From positions 1 to 26,454 of the forward strand of contig MNCI01030530.1 in the NCBI GenBank assembly GCA_015680685.1: a DNA stretch of 26,454 nt. The letters are read 5' to 3'. Shown here piece by piece: positions 8,972 to 18,989 of this stretch. The stretch's first letter is position 1. Each line of letters opens with the position of its first letter. A program made the translations under genes and the position numbers. The stretch is from Gnetum montanum. Taxonomy: Eukaryota > Streptophyta > Gnetopsida > Gnetales > Gnetaceae. The notes beneath the pieces are model-generated. The model saw nothing but the letters and a program-made list of their open reading frames with translations. It was not told the DNA's origin and made no database searches.

Positions 8972-8976
8972 GGCAC
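8972..8976. repeat. Presumed right target-site copy of element 1 (GGCAC)
   Basis: The five bases after the LTR's terminal CA are GGCAC. The partner copy would lie beyond the left window edge, so this is expected from the LTR boundary and not demonstrated. Confidence 0.4.
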
Positions 8977-8980
8977 CATA
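8976..8980. repeat. Left target-site duplication of element 2 (CCATA)
   Basis: CCATA precedes the left LTR start TGTAATGACC. The partner at 18376-18380 is TCATA, a single C-to-T difference. Confidence 0.75.
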
Positions 8981-9624
8981 TGTAATGACCAAAAACATCA
9001 ATGGCTGGAATACCAAGGTCCATAGGTGCATAGCCTAACCCTGAATCCACACAAGGGCCTATTGGAGGTAGAGATGGGGTGCCCTAAATGGTCTTGTTTA
9101 TCAAATAAGGACTTACTAGATGTAACCGGGGTGCAATGTTGTTAGTCCCAATGTTGAGGCGAAATGGTGCTAATTGTTCAAATGGTGTCAATGATATCAA
9201 GTGTAGTCAAGTTTTTCGATGAAAACAAGGGCATCAACGTGCAAGGACCAGTGCCTAAGTGTAGTTGTAGACACTACTATGCTGTGAAATAACAAAAAAT
9301 GGAAATGAAATGCTAAAAATGCAAAGAGAGAGAGAAGCAGAACACCACCCCAAATGGGGTTGAGCGTAGTTAACACCAAAAGGGGTTAGAAGGTACATGA
9401 GGTACCATAGGCATAGTGGAGAGCATAGTCACAATCTTCGAGGTGCCTAGTTGCGAAGATTGGCTTTTGCCAAGGTGTTTGCATCTACCTGGTTGGCTAT
9501 CACAATGTACTGTGGGCTGTGGTGGGGCTATGGTCATTTGAAACTTCACCAAATATTAACCTAAAAATTTGACAACCCTTGATTTGCCAAAAATTCCAAT
9601 CCTAAAAATGTTGAGGGTTCAGGA

Positions 9625-9633
9625 TATTTATAG
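9625..9633 (-). promoter_or_regulatory. LTR TATA box, left LTR
   Basis: CTATAAATA on minus, about 645 bp from the inner TG end. It matches the element 1 box at 7948-7956 in sequence and placement. Confidence 0.6.
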
Positions 9634-9874
9634 AGTTAGGATTAGCATGAAATGTAGCATGGTTGCCATGTGGTAGAGGGTATGGTTGGAACTATGCTCT
9701 CACCAAACTACACTCTCCACTAGGATAGTGGGATTAAGTGTAGTTACAATTTTGGGTAAGAGGGAATGCAAGAGAAAGAAAGATTCTAGCAACTAGGCTT
9801 ACCAGGGTTGAGTTGACTACATTGGTGCACTGTTGTTGTGCTGTGGAGGTCACTGGAGGTTATTCTGGCTAACT

Positions 9875-10355
9875 ATGCTCTCCACTAAGGGTTGACTATG
9901 CTCTAGGATAGTGGAGAGTGTAGTCCCAAGACTTAGAGAAATTTTGCAAAAAACTTGCTTCCTATTGACTATGCTTTAGGTTGGTGGAGAGAGTAGTCTC
10001 AATGCTAGTAGAATCTGGGCTTTTTAGTAGACTACGCTCCCCATGGGTAGCTAACTATGCTTCCAACTAAGGATGAGCATAGTCTAGGACTTGACAAAAC
10101 TTGTGAAAAGTTTCCTTTTTGCTAACTATGCTCTCCACTAGAGGCTAACTATGCTCCAAGGTAGTGGAGAGCGTAGTCCTAGTACTTAGAGAAAACTATA
10201 AAAAACTGGGTTTGTGTTGACTATGCTCTCCATGAGAGGTTGACTATACTCTGTGATAGTGAAGAGCATAGTTCTAGCACTTAGAAAAATTTTCTAAAAA
10301 ATTTCCTTCATGTTGACTATGCTTTGGGGTAGTGGAGAGTGTAGTCCCAACACTT
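9875..10355. repeat. Decayed hairpin array in U3 of left LTR
   Basis: About five or six diverged units contain a 'CTAACTATGCTCTCCACTA' type arm and a 'TAGTGGAGAGCGTAGTCC' type partner, for instance 10122-10140 with 10162-10179. The unit sequence is unrelated to the element 1 hairpin, but length, spacing (roughly 80-95 bp) and position upstream of the TATA box are alike. Confidence 0.7.
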
Positions 10356-10442
10356 AGAAAAAATCTATAAAAAATGGCCTTGTGTTAACACTTAGAAAAA
10401 TTTGTAGTTAGGATGCCATAGTCTAGATTTGGTGGTGTTTCA

Positions 10443-10456
10443 TTGGCCCCTCTTTG
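10443..10456 (-). other. Polypurine tract of element 2
   Basis: Directly inside the left LTR the minus strand reads CAAAGAGGGGCCAA and then TGAAACACC, the LTR start. This is the usual position and make-up of the plus-strand primer in LTR elements. It confirms the minus orientation. Confidence 0.8.
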
Positions 10457-10939
10457 TTGACATCTAGAGGAGTGGCTTGAGAGACATCAATAAAGAATGA
10501 GAAAGCACCACAAAAATCTTGACACCAACATTGCTTTTTAGTGTGGGATTGGATATCACTACACTATGCTCAAGAGTGTTGTGGATAGTGGAATGCTAGA
10601 TGGTTGGTGGAAACTAAGAGAAGGCGTAGGCAATGTGTTAGGGATGAAAAGGGAAAGATAGGATGCAAGTAGGGATATTATGATACAAGGACCTCATGGT
10701 TGATGATGACCATGGTACTAGAGTGGTTTGCCCTTGAAGCATTGACCTCTCATTGTGAAATTGTAGTGATTCTAGATTATTTGGGGATGTGATTTGTCTC
10801 TTTTGCTTTTTCTTATTTTTCTTAAATGCTTACTATAGAGTGAGGTGCTCCCCATCAAGTGAATTGTGTATCACTAGATGGGCTTTGGTTCGCCATTGAT
10901 GAAATGACATGATGTCTATATGATAGGTGTTTCCTCCTT

Positions 10940-11020
10940 AGGATGACTTATGTTACATCCACCTAGGCTTTCACTAGATAATAGAGGCTTTCCACAGGAT
11001 GACTTATGTTACATCCATCT
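10940..11020. repeat. Direct repeat, 25 bp, period 56
   Basis: AGGATGACTTATGTTACATC at 10940 recurs at 10996. The copies continue CACCT and CATCT, one mismatch in 25 bases. Confidence 0.8.
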
Positions 11021-11333
11021 TGGTAAGCTTGATGTTTGATGAGGCATGCGAAGAAGGTCTTGTGTGATCATGGCACGTGAGCATCTAGGAGTGTTTGTAA
11101 TCTTGGGTATGGAGGGAATGAGAGGGTATTGAAATGCAGGAGTGGATGTGGGTAGGCTATAATGGGATAGGGGAGGTGTGCACTATTGAGAGGCTTTGCT
11201 AGTCTAATCATGCACATCTAAGCACTGTGGTGACTTGCTACTGCGATGATAAGTGCCTTTGCATGATAACCCAGGGCTTTGTCTTGCAAACACAACTTTG
11301 AGAAAGGAAAACCACACAACAAAAAATGCAAAT

Positions 11334-11468
11334 AAAATGTAAGGGGAAAAGATGCTACAAGTGCTCCAAAGTTTGCACTAGTGGCAAGAGCTCAAAAAGC
11401 CAGTAAAATGATAGGGGGCCAAGATGCTACGAGTGCTCCAAAGACTACACTAGTGACAAGTGCTTTAT
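11334..11468. repeat. Direct duplication of about 60 bp
   Basis: The block 11334-11394 is repeated with several substitutions at 11404-11464. Both carry AAGATGCTAC(A/G)AGTGCTCC followed by CACTAGTG(G/A)CAAG. Confidence 0.8.
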
Positions 11469-11579
11469 TTTAAAGCTGTAGCATGCCCACCCATGTAGTG
11501 TAGAAGGGGGACAAGGTTTATGCTTACTTTCTCACTTGTAGGAGGATGGAAGAAATTACTAGTGGCTAACCTTGAACCC

Positions 11580-12765
11580 AATTTAAGGTCTTAGTAGACC
11601 GTGGTCTTGCTAGTTTAAGGTCCTAATAGACTGTGAACTTAGTTTAAGGTCCTAGCAGACCATGCTATGCTAGTTTATAGTCTTAGAAGATGCATTGTGC
11701 CAGTTTAACGTGTGACCCAAGGATGAATGCTATGCCAATTTAGCATCGTAGTAGATGAATGCTATGCCAGTTTAGCATCGTAGCAAACAAATGCTGTGCC
11801 ACTTTAGCATCATAGTGGACAAGTGTTGTGCTAGTTTAGCATTGTAGTGGATGAGTGCTATGCTAGTTTAGTGTCATAGTATATGTACTACACTAGTTTA
11901 ACATCATAGTAGATGATTTGTGCTAGTTTAGCATTGTAGCAGATTTGCTATGCTAGTTTATAGTCATAGTGGACTACTATGCTTGTTTTAGTGTCATAGT
12001 GTACGAGTGCTTACTTTGTTTTGGTGATGTGTGATGCTACATGCTAAATGTAGTATGGCTTCAAGTATGGTGTATGATGATTTTATTGCATTTTCTATGA
12101 GTATGAAAGTCTAGGACATCACAAGCCATAGTGAGTCTATTGTTAGTTTGAAGCTTTGACAGGCCCCATGCTAGTTTAAGGCCATAGTGGGCCGATGCTA
12201 GTTTTTAGTCATTTCAAGCCATGATGATAGTTTTAGAGCTTTCTAGACTATTACAATAGTTTAAGGCCATTCCAAGCCCTTATGTTTCCATTTTAAGACC
12301 ATAGTAAGATGTTAGTGATTGTTTAAGGCCGTTTTGGGCCCTTGCGGTAGTTTAAGGCCATTCTAGGCCACGGTGTTGGAAGTAAAAGTGTTGCTAGTTT
12401 TAGGCTATAGCAAGCTAAGGCTATTAGTTTAAAACCATTTTGGACCACAATGATAGTTTAAGTCCATTCCTACCCACTATGAAGGGATTTAAGGTGATAG
12501 TTTTAGGTCATTTTGGGTCACATATTACTAGTTTAGGGCCATCTCAGGCCACAACATTGCCAGTTAAAGGTCATAGCGGGCCATGAGGATAGTTTTAGGC
12601 CATTTTGGGCTGCAACAATGGGGGATCAAGGATGATAGTTTAAGGCCATTTTGGACCACAATGTTGCTAGTTTAAGGCCATGGTAGGTTGTGTGTTGCTA
12701 GTTCAAGGGCTTGGTAGGCCACATGTTGCTAGTTTAAGGCCATAGCAAGCCACTGCTATCTCTGT
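11580..12765. repeat. Expanded TAGTTTAAGGCC minisatellite of element 2
   Basis: More than 20 diverged monomers of roughly 25-40 bp. Three sub-families occur in order: TTTAAGGTCCTAGCAGACC (about 11580-11690), TAGTTTAGCATCGTAGTAGA (about 11700-12010) and TAGTTTAAGGCCATAGCAGG (about 12120-12760). Many units keep GGCC blocks flanking a variable centre, giving a palindromic core. Element 1 has only three units of the last type at 2755-2880. Confidence 0.85.
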
Positions 12766-13010
12766 TTTTTTTTTTTAATTTTAGTGTTTATGAATTTTAT
12801 GCATTTTGATGTTTTTTTAATAACTAAAATAGGGTGAGTGCATAAGATAAGTAAATAAATGCATAATCAAAGAAAATAAATGCATAAATAAAGAAAAATG
12901 ATGCATAATCTAAGCAATCAGGCTAAATGTAAATACATAAACAAATGCAATGCAAGTGAAAGTTAAAAATACATGGCACATAGAAGTGAATGATAGGTAG
13001 GGACCTAGTG
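12766..13010. repeat. Poly-T tract and GCATAA-rich stretch
   Basis: A T-run at about 12766-12778 is followed by irregular ATGCATAA/ATAAATGCATAA units up to the gag-protease stop. It matches in position the GCGTAAA stretch of element 1 and may be its CpG-decayed counterpart. No gene is seen. Confidence 0.6.
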
Positions 13011-13014
13011 CATT

Positions 13015-16000
13015 TCAGGCTAAGGGGGTACCATAGTCATGTGGTTTCTTCCTAATTTGGTGTAGGTTAGGGGGCATGTAAGTCCTAGATTCCACTATTT
13101 GGTGGTCTTCTAGACCCTTAATTACTACATTGTAGGGCAATTCCACCCAAAGGACATCCTCCAGTAAGTCATCAATTTCTTTTGTCCTTTCAAGTGGGCC
13201 TACCTCACACATTTCGTTTTCATCCTTTGCTATAGATGCATAATCAGGAAATTCCACTTTTGACCCTTGCTTGATATCTATGTTATTGATGGCCAGAGGG
13301 GCTGCATTATCACCATGTATAATAGCCTCACCACCTTCATATGGAAGGTGGATTTCTTGGTGGATTGGAGGGGAAATGGCTCATAATTGGGCTAGCCAAG
13401 GCCTACCCAATATCAAGTTAAAGCTTCGCATTTTCTCAATGATGATAAATTCAACAGTGGTGGGGAATTACTCCCCTACTATGAAGGCTATGATGATGGT
13501 GCCCATAAAAATGACATGTGATCCATTGAAGGATTTTAGGCACATGGTTTTCATTGGCTTGATTTTATTTGTGAGGCCTAACTTATCTACGATGGTATAC
13601 AGTATTACATTTGTTGTTGCTACATTGTTGACATGCACCCTACAGATCTTGCATTGCCTGATACGAATGGTGATGAACATTGGGATTGTCATGACCTCAC
13701 CCTTCTCAAGATTGATCTTAATTACCTCATCACAAAATGCAAGGGATGTGGAGCTTGATTCCTGTGGTGTAAAAGGCAACATCACTGCATGGATGGAATT
13801 CTCATCTATCAGGATGTTCTCTATGATAGGAATGGAGGTTAGCATCCATACTAGTGCTTCGTAGCAAGCAGATGAGGTCATGATTAGGTCATAGAGGCTC
13901 AACATTGTGTTCTTTTATTCAAGTGCTTACTTAACTTGGGCTAATGCATCCATTAAGTCTTTGCCATCAGTTGCATTTTTATTGGCCTTGACTTCTTCCA
14001 TATGTCCTATGAGATGAATTTTGCAGGGAGGTGACTTGGGCTTTGTTTTCTTGGCCTACATAGGAGCCTCAGTGCTTGGTTGTGAGTTGTTAACAGTGGC
14101 CTTTTTAGTTGCTTTAGCCATAGGGATTGCAGAGATGGGGATCATATTTGACAGACCAAGCATTGTTTGGTCTCATTGTTGCTTAGCCATTTCGTTTGTA
14201 AGGTATTCGCTCAGCCTCTTACATTTCCATCTAGTAGGTCTACCCATGTTTCTAGTAGGGTTGGTCCTTGGATGAGAAGGGGCTGATGCAATGCCAACTA
14301 CTGGGTTTTGAGTAGGTGAGGGGCCAACACATTGTAACACCCTAATGAAAAATGGTGTCTAAGCAGTTGTTGCAACATGTTGTGGAACCTTGACCACAAA
14401 GGGTGTTGTGGGTTCCCAAGGTGGTGCTCTAACAATGAAGGAGGACTTCAAAGTCATGGAGGCTGAGGGGACCCTTGCACTACTAGAAGGCAGTTGAACC
14501 ATAAAAGGCTGCTACATTGGTTCTAACTTGCCACCCACGTTGATGGTGTTTATGATGTAGCCAGTAGTATATGCATTTATAGGATCATTGTACACCCTCA
14601 TGGATTGGTTTTGGGACATAATTGGGTTTACCATGTCAAGCACTAGTTTATTGCTATCTATTGTCCTTTGCAGATTATCTTGCAAAGCTCAATAGAAGTC
14701 TATGCTATGATTGGAGAATAGGTGGTAATGAAAAAATTGGTTTAGCCTAAAGTGCTATGGGACTAGGGGCTTGTTTGGTGCTACTGAGGTGGGATTCCTC
14801 AATAGCTCATTGTACCTATCGTGCCTTTTGTGGGCATCCTTAGAAATTTGCTTATGTTGGATGTGCCTAGCTTTTAATAGTTGATCTACTAGCTATAAGG
14901 GTTTTAGTGGCAATGAGGTATACTTTGAGCGATCCTTGCACTCAAATTTGGATCTTTGGTTGACTTGTGTCATGGCCACTCTAGATGTAGGTGGGTTGGT
15001 GGCCTTGGTGCTAGAGTTTGTGTCTTTGTAATCTAGGGCTTTGGGCTACCTAGCCATTGACCCCCGAATTGGTTTCTTTAGCGTGTGTGGCTATCATTGC
15101 CACTATTGCATTTTGTAGGTCCTTGCTAGCTTATGTTGCATCTTTTATGCTCTTAGTTTGGACAAACTCTTGGCTTAGGGATTATGGACCTAAATAGTGT
15201 AGTTTTGACTTGATGAAGTCATTAACTACACCTTTGAAGATAGCCAAGAGTTATGCCTTGGCTACCAGCTCTTGTATTTTGTTTAATAAGGCACTCTAGC
15301 ATTGAATGAATTTTTTATGGGCTCTTGGTGGCCCTACTTGATTTGCATTAGTTGGTCTAGTGTGGTTTCCAACTTCAAGTTGTACTTGAAGCACATCATG
15401 AATTGGCTCAGAAGATCCTTCAAAGAGGAGATTGAGCTTCTAGGTAATGCATAGTACTAGTCTAGTGCCTTGCCAATGAGCAACATAGAAAACACACATA
15501 TGATAGTGTGCAACCATGCTTGTAGCAGTAGGCACTCAAACCTGAATATGACCAAGTGTGCATTGGGATCTTTTTCACCATTTTACTTGGTGAATTGGGG
15601 CAGCAAGAACCTAGTTGGTAGAGTTAGGGGTGGGACCATTGGACTTATAGGGTCATCCTGATAGAAGTGCACCACCTTGACATTTTTGAAGGAAGTAGCT
15701 TTAGGTCACCTCATCTCTTTTGTTAAACTTTGGATAAGCTAGAATGCTTGATCCAATTTTTGAGATGTGCTAGCTAGTTGTGTTGTCTATGTTGCCTACT
15801 ATGCCAGTTGGGTGGCACATGATCCAACTATAGGTTGGAGAACCACACAAGGTTCTTGATGCACTGGCCTTGTCATAAGAGCAGTGATTGGGGGAAGCCA
15901 TGCATGCATAGGTTGGACCAACGCTAAGGGCACCAACAAGATAAGAAGGATGTAGGATGCTTGAGTTGTTTGGGGCTTGGAGATGAGCCTTGCATGGATG

Positions 16001-16663
16001 TATGGTTGAGCTGACATAATGGTTGTTAGCAAAGATGGCTGGGTAGGTTGATATGATGCCACAAAGGACAAGTTAAAGGAGCTACATCATATTGCAAGTA
16101 TAGTGTTTGATGGGTTGCCACTATACGCATAGATTTAAGCCTAACAGAGTGGGAAGGTGATGTTGGTGTTATGACCATCTCAGGGAGGATGGGTGAGCTA
16201 ATCCAAGGAGGGGCTAGACTAGGAATTTCTTGTTGGAAGAGGGTGGGAAAGGTGGAATCATGTTTGGAGTGAGGTTCAAACTTGTCTAGTTCCTCCTGTA
16301 AGGCTTCCTGGTAGTCAGTCCCAAGGTCGTACTCACCTACTTTGATGAGCTAGGAAAATAATTGGTGGTGGGACTCTATGAGTAAGGGATATATTCCCAT
16401 CCATCCTTGTGGATTAATTCAAAGTTTGATTTTACCTCCATGTCAAGGCAATCTATAGGCAACCTTGCTTGGATCTTTGATCATATAAAGCTAGATTGCT
16501 CATTACTAAGTGCGAAGTACTCTAAGTCCTGGCTGCCTAGTCTAAGGGATTGCCTTGGCCCAGCCATGAAAAGACTCATACTGTTGTCAATCTTGGCCTC
16601 TTGTTAGATGGTAAAGGCGTCAAGTGCATTTGACATTAACATCGAAGGCTGATCTAGATTCAT
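13015..16663 (-). pseudogene. gag-pro: Decayed gag-protease of element 2
   Basis: Homologous along its length to the 3172-7011 ORF: N-terminal block with SLRL and KIQARL (about 16400-16600), Gag capsid region (about 15150-15700), knuckle region (about 14690-14740), PFxxRxP-type repeats (14336-14511) and protease (13468-13905 and on to 13015). The start Met would be at 16663 and a TGA ends it at 13015. Many in-frame stops break it. The knuckle cysteines are gone, and the protease active-site loop reads VHVNNVATTN, so the catalytic Asp is lost. Most breaks fit C-to-T or G-to-A change. It is not translatable as a whole. Confidence 0.88.
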
Positions 16664-17018
16664 GGTAGCAGATTAAGTTGTGAAAGAGAGAGCTATGGGT
16701 TGTTGGTTACAAAGTATTGTGGATGACACTAGAACTAACTCTATTTTAGCTAACACCACTAACTACACTAACTAAACTTTCATGAACTACACTCTCTATG
16801 ATAAGAGCTAACTATGCTCTCTACACTGAGAGAATGGAGACATAGGAAAATAGTGGAGAGAAGTGTGATTTGGGTTGCTACATGAGTCCCTTGGGGGATC
16901 GACTATGGGGCCTCATCTACATTGATGGGTTGATATATAACTATGATGCAAAGAGCATGCAAGACAACCACAAAAAATTCCAAAAAAGTGGTTTGGCCTT
17001 CCTTCTAGCACTAGAAAC
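16664..17018 (-). other. Leader and primer-binding-site remnant of element 2
   Basis: About 330 bp between the gag start and the right LTR. The primer-binding-site remnant at 16996-17013 reads TAGTGCTAGAAGGAAGGC on minus against TGGCGCTAGAAGGAGGGC in element 1. The changes seen are transitions. No ORF is supported. Confidence 0.7.
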
Positions 17019-18375
17019 TGTAACAATCAAAAACGTCCATAGTTAGAACATTGAGTTTCATGGGCACACAAACTAACCCTAAATTTGTGCAAGGGCCTAT
17101 TGGAGGTAGAGAAAAGGTGCCCTAAATGGTCTTATTGATCAAATAGGGACTTATTGGATGTAACTAGGGTGTAGTATGGTTAGCTACAATGTTGATGCAA
17201 AATGGTTCTAAGTGTTCAAACAGTGTCAATGGTGTTGAGTGTAGTCAAGTTTTTGATGAAAAAAAGGGCATCAACATGTAGGGACCACTTCTTGAGCATA
17301 TTTTTAGTCATGACTATATTATGAAATAGTGAAAAATGTAAATGAAATGTTAAAAATGGAAAGAGAGAGAGAAGCAAAACACCACACCAAATGGGGTTGA
17401 GCGTAGTTAACACCAAAAAGGGTTAGAAGGTACATGGGGTATAATAGGTGTAGTGGAGAGCATAGTCATAGTATTGGAGGTGTCTATCCATGAAGATTAG
17501 TGCTTGTTAGGGTATTTGTGTCTATTGAGTTGGCCATCGTAGTGTACCATGGGCTGTGGTGTTCTACTAGGCTAAGGTGGGGCTACAGTTGTTTACAAAT
17601 TCACCAAATGCTAACCCAAAAATTTTCCAATCCTTGATTTTCCTAAAATGCCAACCCTAAACATGTTGAGTGCATAGGATATTTATAGGATTTTGGTTAG
17701 TGAGAAATGCAACATGGTCACCATGTGGTAGAGGGAATGATTGGAACTACACTCTCCACTAGACTAGTGGGGTCAAGCATAGTTACAATTTTGGGTAAGA
17801 GAGAATGCAAGAGAGAGAAAGATTCTACCAACTACGCTTGTTGGGGGTGAGTTGACTATGTTGGTGTGTTGTGAAGGACATTGGAGGTTTTTTTGGCTAA
17901 CTACACTCTCCATTTAGGGTTGACTATGCTCTAGGATAGTGGAGAGTGTAGTCTTGGGACTTAGAGAAATTTTGCAAAAAACTTGCTTCCTACTAACTAT
18001 GCTCTGGATTGGGGAAGAGAGTAGTCTCAATGATAGTGGAATTTGGACTTTTTGGTAGACTACACTCCCCATGGGAGACTAACTACACTCCCAACTGGGG
18101 GTGAGCATAGTCTAGGACTTGCCAAAACTTGTGAAAAGCTACCTTTTTGCTAACTATGCTCTTAATTGGAGGCTGATTACACTCTAGGGCAGTGGGGAGC
18201 ATAGTTCCAACACTTAGAAAAATTTTCTAAAAAATGGCTTTGGTGTTGACTATGCTTTGGGGCAGTGGAAAGCGTAGTCCTAGCACTTGGAAAAAAATTG
18301 CAAAAAAAGGCCTCGTGCTAATGCTTAGACAAATTTGTAGTCAGGATGTCATAGTTTGGATTTGGTGGTGTTTCA
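17019..18375 (-). repeat. Right (5') LTR of element 2
   Basis: 1357 bp, TGTAACAATC to GGTGGTGTTTCA. It is the mate of 8981-10442 and about 100 bp shorter, part of the difference lying in the hairpin-bearing U3 (about 17890-18290). Confidence 0.9.
17680..17688 (-). promoter_or_regulatory. LTR TATA box, right LTR
   Basis: CTATAAATA on minus within the 5' LTR, about 660 bp from its inner end, and unchanged although the LTR around it has diverged. This would be the promoter of element 2. Confidence 0.6.
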
Positions 18376-18380
18376 TCATA
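18376..18380. repeat. Right target-site duplication of element 2 (TCATA)
   Basis: Follows the LTR's terminal CA. It matches CCATA at 8976-8980 in four of five bases. Confidence 0.75.
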
Positions 18381-18989
18381 CTCCTTACGGTTCACTCCAT
18401 AGTACCACTAGATCCATGCTTACTTTGCTTTAATATCATCCTACATTAAGAACTCTGCTAGCTTTATCCTAGTGTTGGGCAAACTAAGGGCTTCTATAAT
18501 GGCTTCAACTAAGTAGGAGATGGTGATGTCCTTAATTTTGACTACTACATCTCATTATCAATTGTTCTATAAAAGGTAAGTTTCTTCCATGTACCATTTT
18601 TCACTATTGGAGAGGATGGACTAGAGAGGAGACCCCTACAACTCCATCTTGATCTCTTTTAGTGTCAACTCCAAGAATGATCCAAAGTTAATCACTTGTA
18701 GGATTAAACTTTGGACCTCCTTAGATAAAATTATTTTTAGGAAATATTTAGTAAGTGTGACCTCTAAGTTAAGTGTTAGGCTTGGAACCTCATCTTTCTT
18801 GGATTACTCCATTTTTATAGTAGGAAATTGCCTAAAAGATTCCACCTTAGGCTTCTCCTAAAGAGTTCCAGTAGCATGCATAACCTTAGCTACTTGCTAG
18901 TGGGGTTGTTGTTGGCTCATTTCTTCTTGGGGTTACTTTTTCTTAGGTTGTGATGGCCCTCCTACCTAGGGTCCTCTCTTGGGTACCAT
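18376..18989 (-). pseudogene. Coding relic interrupted by element 2
   Basis: From a possible ATG (18989-18987) the minus strand can be read in one frame for 203 codons up to the element 2 boundary, with 14 stops (for example at 18966, 18933, 18897, 18858, 18636 and 18441) and no frameshift. The N-terminal part is Lys/Gln/Pro-rich (PSQPKKK). Later parts look folded, for instance VVVKIKDITISYLVEAIIEA followed by LSLP. That block resembles in spacing VRVNFDINAQVFSDLFGVP of the antisense gene in element 1, so the relic may be an accessory ORF of the same broad family; this is weak. The downstream part should lie beyond element 1, left of the window. Confidence 0.6.

Larger units (their letters stand above)
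8981..10442 (-). repeat. Left (3') LTR of element 2
   Basis: 1462 bp, from TGTAATGACC to GGTGGTGTTTCA. It matches 17019-18375 along its length. U3, the right part in map order, carries repeated inverted blocks of GACTATGCTCTCCAC and GTGGAGAGCGTAGTC type between about 9880 and 10350. A conserved CTATAAATA (minus) is at 9625-9633. Confidence 0.9.
10457..11575. other. Non-coding internal segment of element 2
   Basis: About 1.1 kb between the polypurine tract and the tandem array. No ORF or relic reading frame could be recognised on either strand. By synteny this is where element 1 carries the antisense spliced gene, but no match to those exons is visible by eye. It holds two short direct duplications, listed separately. 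Confidence 0.6.
8981..18375 (-). mobile_element. Element 2: complete, decayed non-autonomous gag-protease LTR retrotransposon
   Basis: A 9395-bp unit with two LTRs, a 5-bp target duplication (one mismatch), a polypurine tract beside the left LTR and a primer-binding-site remnant beside the right LTR. Transcription would run on minus. The interior (10443-17018) holds a decayed gag-protease and repeat arrays and no recognisable RT, RNase H or integrase, so the loss of pol is a family trait rather than a truncation. It is strongly CpG-depleted compared with element 1. In 60 aligned bases of the LTRs (9061-9120 against 17099-17158) I count 8 differences, which points to an old insertion. Confidence 0.88.

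Noticed and set aside
9197-9379. Similar minus-strand ORFs in both element 2 LTRs (here and 17216-17416), starting MVLTTLNPIW
   Set aside because: The likeness is fully explained by the two LTRs being copies of each other. No matching ORF was seen in the element 1 LTR.
13271-13864. 197-residue plus-strand ORF
   Set aside because: It lies opposite the decayed protease, whose homology to element 1 explains the sequence.
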